Origin: Ignavibacteriales bacterium UBA6490 | GTDB lineage: Bacteria > Bacteroidota > Ignavibacteria > Ignavibacteriales > Ignavibacteriaceae | DNA: 33,921 nt | Assembly: GCA_002435365.1 (NCBI GenBank) | Contig: DJMM01000112.1 | Span: forward strand, 8,095 to 42,015 | Direction of reading: 5' to 3' | Shown: positions 29,231-33,921 of the stretch, piece after piece | Layout: every line of letters starts with the position of its first letter | How positions within the stretch are numbered: the first letter of the stretch is position 1 | Made by a program: the position numbers and the translations under genes | The notes under the pieces: generated by a model | What the model saw: only the letters and a program-made list of their open reading frames with translations | Databases searched by the model: none | What the model was told of the DNA's origin: nothing

Positions 29231-30859
29231 ATGAGAAGAATTTATTCGATAATTTTCACAATTTTCTTGCTTTCTGCATACACAATTAATGCCCAGGATG
29301 TTTTTCAGAGAACGTCCCAGATACCGGCGCCGCCGGAAGGTGGTTTTGGAAATATGATCAGCGGTGTTGATTTTGATGGAGACGGAAAAACAGAAGTATA
29401 CGCTGTTAGCAACAATTATGTTGATCGTCCGGAAGAATTAATTCCTAAAATTTGGAAATTTGAATGGAACGGCACGTCATGGGATTCCGTTTGGGGTGCA
29501 ACTTTGGATATACCTCTTCAGAATACCTGGCCGCCAATGGCATACGGTGATGTTGACAAAGACGGAAAGATGGAAATCTGGTGGGGTCCTATAAATTTCC
29601 TAGATGCTTCTACAAACCCGAATCCGGCGCGTATTGTGGTTTTTGAAGAAGTTGGTGACGGCAGCGATAATATGGGAGTTGATGTGCTCGGTACTTTTAT
29701 TCCCAATGCCCAGTGGACAATCACTCCGGAAGATAATTTCAACTTAAGACCTCATAAATTTGTTCTTACCGATTTTGATGGCGACGGCACCACTGAATTA
29801 GTTTTCTGCGACAGGGCAGGAACATATCATTATGGTGTGGTTTCTGTAAATAATATTCCGGACGATGCTGCAGGAAACGAGGTATGGGAACTTGAAGCCA
29901 GCGGAAAAGATGATGGTGTTTTAACAGCTACGGGCAACAAGTGGGATTTTGCTCTGCTTGAGAACCGTATAGTTCTGTTTGCTCAGAATGGCAAAGTATA
30001 TAATGTAAAAAATGACGGCGGCATTTATTCCACATTGCCGGTACAGAATGGTTTTGCCAATGAAGGAGCATCATTTAAATCTGCGGTAACTGTTGACCTT
30101 AACAATGACGGTACAAAAGAAATCCTGATGGCCGAATGGTGGGGTCCGAGAGTCTGGCTGCTTCAGGTTGTAAATGATACACTATCTGCAACTCAGATTG
30201 CTGACCTGGCCCCGTTGGGTGCAGACCGTTTAAACGGCGGCGGTTATGGTGATATCGACGGTGACGGCAAACCTGATTATGTTTTCGGATCGAGATATAC
30301 TACCTTGATGACTGCCCCTAACAATTCTGTTTACCGGGTTGAGTACCAGGGCGGCGATATTACAAGTCCTGCAAGTTATGAAGCACAGATCATTGATTCA
30401 TTACTGAATCCCGGTGGTGTAGGTGGTGATATTGATGCCATTTATCTGGCAAACATGGATGGTGATGCAGCTGATGAAGTTTTTTACACTGCAGGTTACT
30501 CAAGAGGTGATCCTAATGATCTGGGACTTGATATAGCCGTTGTTGATAAAGAATATACCATTAGCGTAAGAAATGAATCCTCACTTGCCCCTGATAATTT
30601 CTATGTGGAACAGAATTATCCGAATCCGTTTAATCCTTCCACAACAATCCGTTTTGGTATTTCTTCCGAGAGTACTGTAAATCTCGTTGTATATGATTTG
30701 CTCGGCAGGGAAGTAATGACTGCCATCAACGGTGAAAGGATGAGTTCCGGAGTGTATACAGTAACTATCGATGCTTCGGCACTTGCCAGCGGAACTTATA
30801 TTTATAAACTGACAGCAGGTGATTATCAGGTATCTAAAAAAATGATATTAATGAAATAA
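29231..30859 (+). CDS. FG-GAP/VCBS repeat surface protein with type IX sorting domain
   Basis: A 542-residue exported protein. A Sec signal peptide ends at I-N-A-Q (about residue 22). The body is a probable beta-propeller of FG-GAP repeats with calcium-loop motifs: D-F-D-G-D-G (47-52), D-V-D-K-D-G, D-F-D-G-D-G, D-L-N-N-D-G, D-I-D-G-D-G and a weaker N-M-D-G-D-A. The C-terminal about 80 residues are a T9SS type A sorting domain starting N-Y-P-N-P-F-N-P-S-T-T-I-R-F and ending S-K-K-M-I-L-M-K. Such proteins are carried across the outer membrane by type IX secretion. No catalytic domain is visible; adhesion or glycan binding is a guess. It is followed by a strong intrinsic terminator, so it appears to be a single-gene unit. 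Confidence 0.93.
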   Translation: MRRIYSIIFTIFLLSAYTINAQDVFQRTSQIPAPPEGGFGNMISGVDFDGDGKTEVYAVSNNYVDRPEELIPKIWKFEWNGTSWDSVWGATLDIPLQNTWPPMAYGDVDKDGKMEIWWGPINFLDASTNPNPARIVVFEEVGDGSDNMGVDVLGTFIPNAQWTITPEDNFNLRPHKFVLTDFDGDGTTELVFCDRAGTYHYGVVSVNNIPDDAAGNEVWELEASGKDDGVLTATGNKWDFALLENRIVLFAQNGKVYNVKNDGGIYSTLPVQNGFANEGASFKSAVTVDLNNDGTKEILMAEWWGPRVWLLQVVNDTLSATQIADLAPLGADRLNGGGYGDIDGDGKPDYVFGSRYTTLMTAPNNSVYRVEYQGGDITSPASYEAQIIDSLLNPGGVGGDIDAIYLANMDGDAADEVFYTAGYSRGDPNDLGLDIAVVDKEYTISVRNESSLAPDNFYVEQNYPNPFNPSTTIRFGISSESTVNLVVYDLLGREVMTAINGERMSSGVYTVTIDASALASGTYIYKLTAGDYQVSKKMILMK

Positions 30860-30883
30860 CCACTGTTTTATACTTCTTATTAT

Positions 30884-30915
30884 AAATCCGGACTTGAATA
30901 AAGTCCGGATTTTTT
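30884..30915 (+). terminator. Intrinsic terminator after the FG-GAP gene
   Basis: AAATCCGGACTT (30884-30895) pairs perfectly with AAGTCCGGATTT (30901-30912) around a five-base loop and runs into six T (30910-30915). It begins 25 bases after the stop codon. Confidence 0.92.
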
Positions 30916-31059
30916 CTATGTTTCTATGTCTTTTCTTGCCGCCGAGAAATAGTCGTAAGGAAGACCTCATATATTGATAATTCAGCTAATCTTTTAGTTA
31001 CTTCAAAAGAAAAAAGTTGCAAACTTTCATAAAAAGCTTCAAAAAAAGTTGAGGAAAAG

Positions 31060-33825
31060 ATGATTAAAAGGCTACCATTATTCCTGCTTTATTGTTTCAT
31101 AACCCTTTCCATTTCCCTTCCTGTTTACGGGGGAGGTACGGGAAAAATTTCCGGAAAGGTTACGTCTACTGAATCGGGAGAACAGTTAATCGGAATTAAC
31201 ATTGTTATCGAGGGGACAACAATGGGCGCTGCATCCGGTTTAGACGGTTCATATCTCATAAATAATATTGAACCGGGGGCTTACACGCTGATTGTTTCCG
31301 GTATCGGATACCAGAAGACAAGAATAGAAAATGTGAAAGTCGCTTCCGATTTTACAACATCACTGGATATTAAACTTTCTTCTGCTGCAATTACACTTGA
31401 CGCCATTGTTGTTCAGGCCGATGCACCGATGATCAGGAAAGATCTCACTTCATCAAAAACAACGGTTGATGCAGGTCAGATTGAAACTCTTCCTGTGGAA
31501 AGCGTTGATCAGATATTAAGTCTACAGGCCGGTATTATAAGGGATGCCGGTGGTGCTCTGCACATCAGGGGAGGGCGCTCAAATGAAATTGCATATACAG
31601 TTAACGGAGTTTCAATTTCAAATCCCTTTGATAATTCCAGGACTGTTACAATTTCCACCAATGCCATACAGGAACTTTCCGTGGTTAGCGGTACATTCAA
31701 TGCGGAGTACGGAAATGCATTGAGCGGAATTGTAAACACCATTACTAAAGAGGGCGGAGGCAGCTATAAAGGTTATCTTTCCTTTTACACCGGTGATTAC
31801 CTCAGCAAAAACGATGATGTTTTTTTTAATATAAATACAATCAAGCCGTTAAATAATATGGTTACCGAGGCTACATTAAGCGGTCCTATTCCTTTTACTG
31901 AAAATAAAATATCATTCTTTCTGTCGGGCAGGTATAATGATAATCAGGGTTACTTATATGGTATAAGACAGCATAATCCATGGGATTCGGTTTATAAGAA
32001 TCCCGCCAACGCAGATGATATAACTGTAGTCTCAACCGGAGACGGAGCAATTGTTCCAATGAGTACTTCTTTGGATCTGAATACAACCGGTAAGCTCACT
32101 TTCAGGCCTTTTTCTACAGTGAAGATAAATTATGATGCTGTTTATTCGAGGTCGAAGTACAGATCATACAGCCATGACCTGAAGTATAATCCTGATGCAA
32201 ATTATAACCGTTATGACTGGGGTCTGCTGAATTCACTGGAACTCAGGCATGCTTTAAGCAACAGCACATTTTATTCTTTGAAAGCTTCGTTCAATGTTTA
32301 TGATTATAAAAGATATCTTTATCCTCTGCTTGATGCCGGCGGAAACGAGGTTAGCTATCGTCCGGGTATGAATCTCGACGATTATGTGCCGGATCCGAGA
32401 TATCAGCCTGATTATAAACTGGATACAAAAGTTGCTGAATATACTTTTCTTTCCGGCGGAACATTAAACGGGCACTTTTATCAGAGAGCCTACACTTATG
32501 AAGCTAAGTATGACATAAACAGCCAGATTAACAAATCTCATGAATTAAAGCTGGGTATTCATGGAAAATATCATGAGATGAATTACGTAAATTTTGATGT
32601 ACTCAGGGATTCGGCTGCCCAGCTGCCTTATATTCCGGCATTAAATACTTCAAGGAGAGATGAGTACTCAAAATATCCGCTCGAACTTTCTGCTTACATA
32701 CAGGACAAGATGGAATTTGAAAGTCTGGTGCTTAACATCGGTGTTAGGTATGACTATTTCAATTCTAACTCTGTTTATTCCACAAACCGTGATTATCCTT
32801 CACCTTACGGAAAAAACATTCCATCTTATATTGATAAAAATGCATTGCTTGCGGAGGCTCCTGCAAAGCATATGGTAAGTCCCAGAATAGGATTGTCATT
32901 CCCTATAACCGATAAGGGCATTATCCATTTTTCATACGGTCATTTTTACCAGCTGCCGCCTTACGCATATCTATATACAAATCCGAATTTTGAAGCGATC
33001 GTCGGATCGCCTGTTTACGGCAACGCAAATCTGAAACCTGAGCAGACAGTGAGTTATGAATTAGGACTTCAGCAGCAGCTGAGCGATAACCTTGCTTTTA
33101 ACATCACCGGCTTTTACAAGGATGTAAGGGATCTTCTGGCCCAGGAGGAAATAAGAGTAAGTACAAGTAATACCTATTATAAATATGTTAATAAGGATTA
33201 CGGTAATATTAAGGGAATTACTTTTTCGCTTACGAAAAGAAGAACACCGTCTGATATGCTTGCCGTAAGTGTTGATTATACATTCCAGACTGCAGAAGGG
33301 AACGAAACGGGATCCGCAGCTTTCTTCCTTGATATTTCGTCCGGAAGGCAGAGCGAAAAAGTTCCGGTACCCTTAAGCTGGGATCAGACCCACACATTAA
33401 ATGTTACTGCATCCATCGGGAAAACCAATGACTGGAATGTTACTGCAGTAGGAAGACTCGGAAGCGGTCTTCCCTATACACCTCAGATTACGTCAACACA
33501 GACATATCTTCGCATGAACAGTTCCAGAAAACCGTTTCAATCAACGGTTGATCTGCTGGCAGAAAAATCATTCAATGTTATGGATGTTTATTTAACAGTG
33601 TTCCTTAAGATATTCAATCTTTTTGATGCTCTGAACGAGAGACTGGTATATGATGATACCGGCCGTGCAACCTATACTCTTGAAGAAGGAAAAGGAACGG
33701 CACAGGAAGCCAACAGGTTGGCAGCACTCATTCCCGGAGCTCACTCTGCCACGGAATATTTTGTAAGACCACAGTACTACTCAGCGCCCAGGGAGGTAAG
33801 AGTAGGAATGTCCATAGAATTATGA
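31060..33825 (+). CDS. TonB-dependent outer-membrane receptor with carboxypeptidase-regulatory-like domain
   Basis: A 921-residue outer-membrane beta-barrel receptor. A signal peptide (about 1-24) is followed by a carboxypeptidase-regulatory-like beta-sandwich (G-K-I-S-G-K-V-T-S-T-E-S-G-E-Q-L-I-G at 28-45, then G-L-D-G-S-Y-L-I). The plug domain begins at about 120 with L-P-V-E-S-V-D-Q-I-L and contains I-R-G-G-R-S-N-E-I-A-Y-T-V-N-G-V. The barrel follows, with N-A-N-L-K-P-E-Q-T-V-S-Y-E-L-G, a classical TonB-receptor motif, near 670. It resembles the Ignavibacteria/Bacteroidota TonB receptors found beside exported proteins, but no SusD-like partner is visible here. The ligand is unknown. GAGG lies six bases before the ATG. 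The next gene starts 17 bases after the stop, so they are probably co-transcribed. Confidence 0.92.
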   Translation: MIKRLPLFLLYCFITLSISLPVYGGGTGKISGKVTSTESGEQLIGINIVIEGTTMGAASGLDGSYLINNIEPGAYTLIVSGIGYQKTRIENVKVASDFTTSLDIKLSSAAITLDAIVVQADAPMIRKDLTSSKTTVDAGQIETLPVESVDQILSLQAGIIRDAGGALHIRGGRSNEIAYTVNGVSISNPFDNSRTVTISTNAIQELSVVSGTFNAEYGNALSGIVNTITKEGGGSYKGYLSFYTGDYLSKNDDVFFNINTIKPLNNMVTEATLSGPIPFTENKISFFLSGRYNDNQGYLYGIRQHNPWDSVYKNPANADDITVVSTGDGAIVPMSTSLDLNTTGKLTFRPFSTVKINYDAVYSRSKYRSYSHDLKYNPDANYNRYDWGLLNSLELRHALSNSTFYSLKASFNVYDYKRYLYPLLDAGGNEVSYRPGMNLDDYVPDPRYQPDYKLDTKVAEYTFLSGGTLNGHFYQRAYTYEAKYDINSQINKSHELKLGIHGKYHEMNYVNFDVLRDSAAQLPYIPALNTSRRDEYSKYPLELSAYIQDKMEFESLVLNIGVRYDYFNSNSVYSTNRDYPSPYGKNIPSYIDKNALLAEAPAKHMVSPRIGLSFPITDKGIIHFSYGHFYQLPPYAYLYTNPNFEAIVGSPVYGNANLKPEQTVSYELGLQQQLSDNLAFNITGFYKDVRDLLAQEEIRVSTSNTYYKYVNKDYGNIKGITFSLTKRRTPSDMLAVSVDYTFQTAEGNETGSAAFFLDISSGRQSEKVPVPLSWDQTHTLNVTASIGKTNDWNVTAVGRLGSGLPYTPQITSTQTYLRMNSSRKPFQSTVDLLAEKSFNVMDVYLTVFLKIFNLFDALNERLVYDDTGRATYTLEEGKGTAQEANRLAALIPGAHSATEYFVRPQYYSAPREVRVGMSIEL

Positions 33826-33842
33826 GAATCGGAGAAATTTCA

Positions 33843-33921
33843 ATGAAACATACAGATAATAAATTCATATTTCTTTTAACACTCCTGATAATATCTTCAT
33901 CTCTGGTATATCCGCAGAACA
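33843..33921 (+). CDS. N-terminus of an exported protein, cut by window end
   Basis: Only 26 codons are present. They encode a typical Sec signal peptide: charged M-K-H-T-D-N-K, a hydrophobic core F-L-L-T-L-L-I-I, then S-S-S-L-V-Y-P-Q-N. GGAG lies nine bases before the ATG, and the gene starts 17 bases after the TonB receptor stop, which implies an operon. Family membership cannot be judged from this fragment; a periplasmic or surface partner of the receptor is a guess. Confidence 0.7.
   Translation, partial: MKHTDNKFIFLLTLLIISSSLVYPQN

Overview
The window looks like a chromosomal segment of a moderately AT-rich member of the Bacteroidota/Chlorobi/Ignavibacteria group, most likely Ignavibacteria. 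The main evidence is two secreted proteins (16773-18704 and 29231-30859) that end in a type IX secretion (T9SS) type A sorting domain opened by an N-Y-P-N-P-F-N motif. A TonB-dependent receptor with a carboxypeptidase-regulatory-like N-terminal domain and one TAnnTTTG-type -7 box fit the same group. The lineage is inferred from these features, not from a marker-gene tree. I see no rRNA, tRNA, CRISPR array, transposase or phage gene. The DNA is about 90% coding and mostly housekeeping.

Layout. 1-6580 is mixed-strand: a cut-off zinc-ribbon/YbjQ protein, a CorC/HlyC-type CBS membrane protein, a divergent pair (DUF971 protein and SpoU rRNA methyltransferase), a secreted S1/P1-type nuclease, a SAM methyltransferase, and a 610-residue divergent pyruvate-kinase-like protein. 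6581-7145 is the richest noncoding stretch: two 41-bp imperfect repeats that each fold as a hairpin, a strong intrinsic terminator right after them, then a separate multi-hairpin segment upstream of rocD. 7146-13819 is a tight plus-strand run: rocD, pgeF, an EamA transporter, folB, folK, a deoxynucleoside kinase, a small membrane protein, a GT9 glycosyltransferase and a Ppx/GppA phosphatase. Most junctions from pgeF onward overlap by 1-14 bases. 14022-16705 is lepA-lepB. 16773-19370 is a T9SS-targeted subtilisin followed by an O-methyltransferase. 19383-20735 holds a MarR regulator and a YigZ/IMPACT protein on the minus strand, with a long inverted repeat between them. uvrA follows on the plus strand (20824-23649). 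A minus-strand run is transcribed rnz, tauE-like, aldo/keto reductase (26318 down to 23667). 26644-33921 is an envelope/export block: oligopeptidase B-like S9 peptidase, FG-GAP repeat T9SS cargo, TonB receptor, and the first 26 codons of another exported protein.

How the parts relate. folB and folK are adjacent steps of tetrahydrofolate synthesis. lepB supplies the signal peptidase that the many Sec-exported proteins here need. The two T9SS cargos, the TonB receptor and the truncated last gene all concern the outer membrane or cell surface. uvrA and the deoxynucleoside kinase serve DNA repair and nucleotide supply.

Most notable observations: (1) folK appears to start at an AUA codon that overlaps the folB stop, with a GGAGG Shine-Dalgarno at the expected distance; the first downstream ATG would remove the conserved N-terminal strand of the enzyme. 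(2) A probable small RNA or tandem-aptamer/terminator element at about 6690-6831, with one paired-base compensatory change between copies. (3) A pyruvate-kinase paralogue with an N-terminal extension, an apparently duplicated B domain, substitutions at two potassium-ligand positions and Lys at the Glu117 position linked to potassium independence. No wholly new multi-gene system was recognised.
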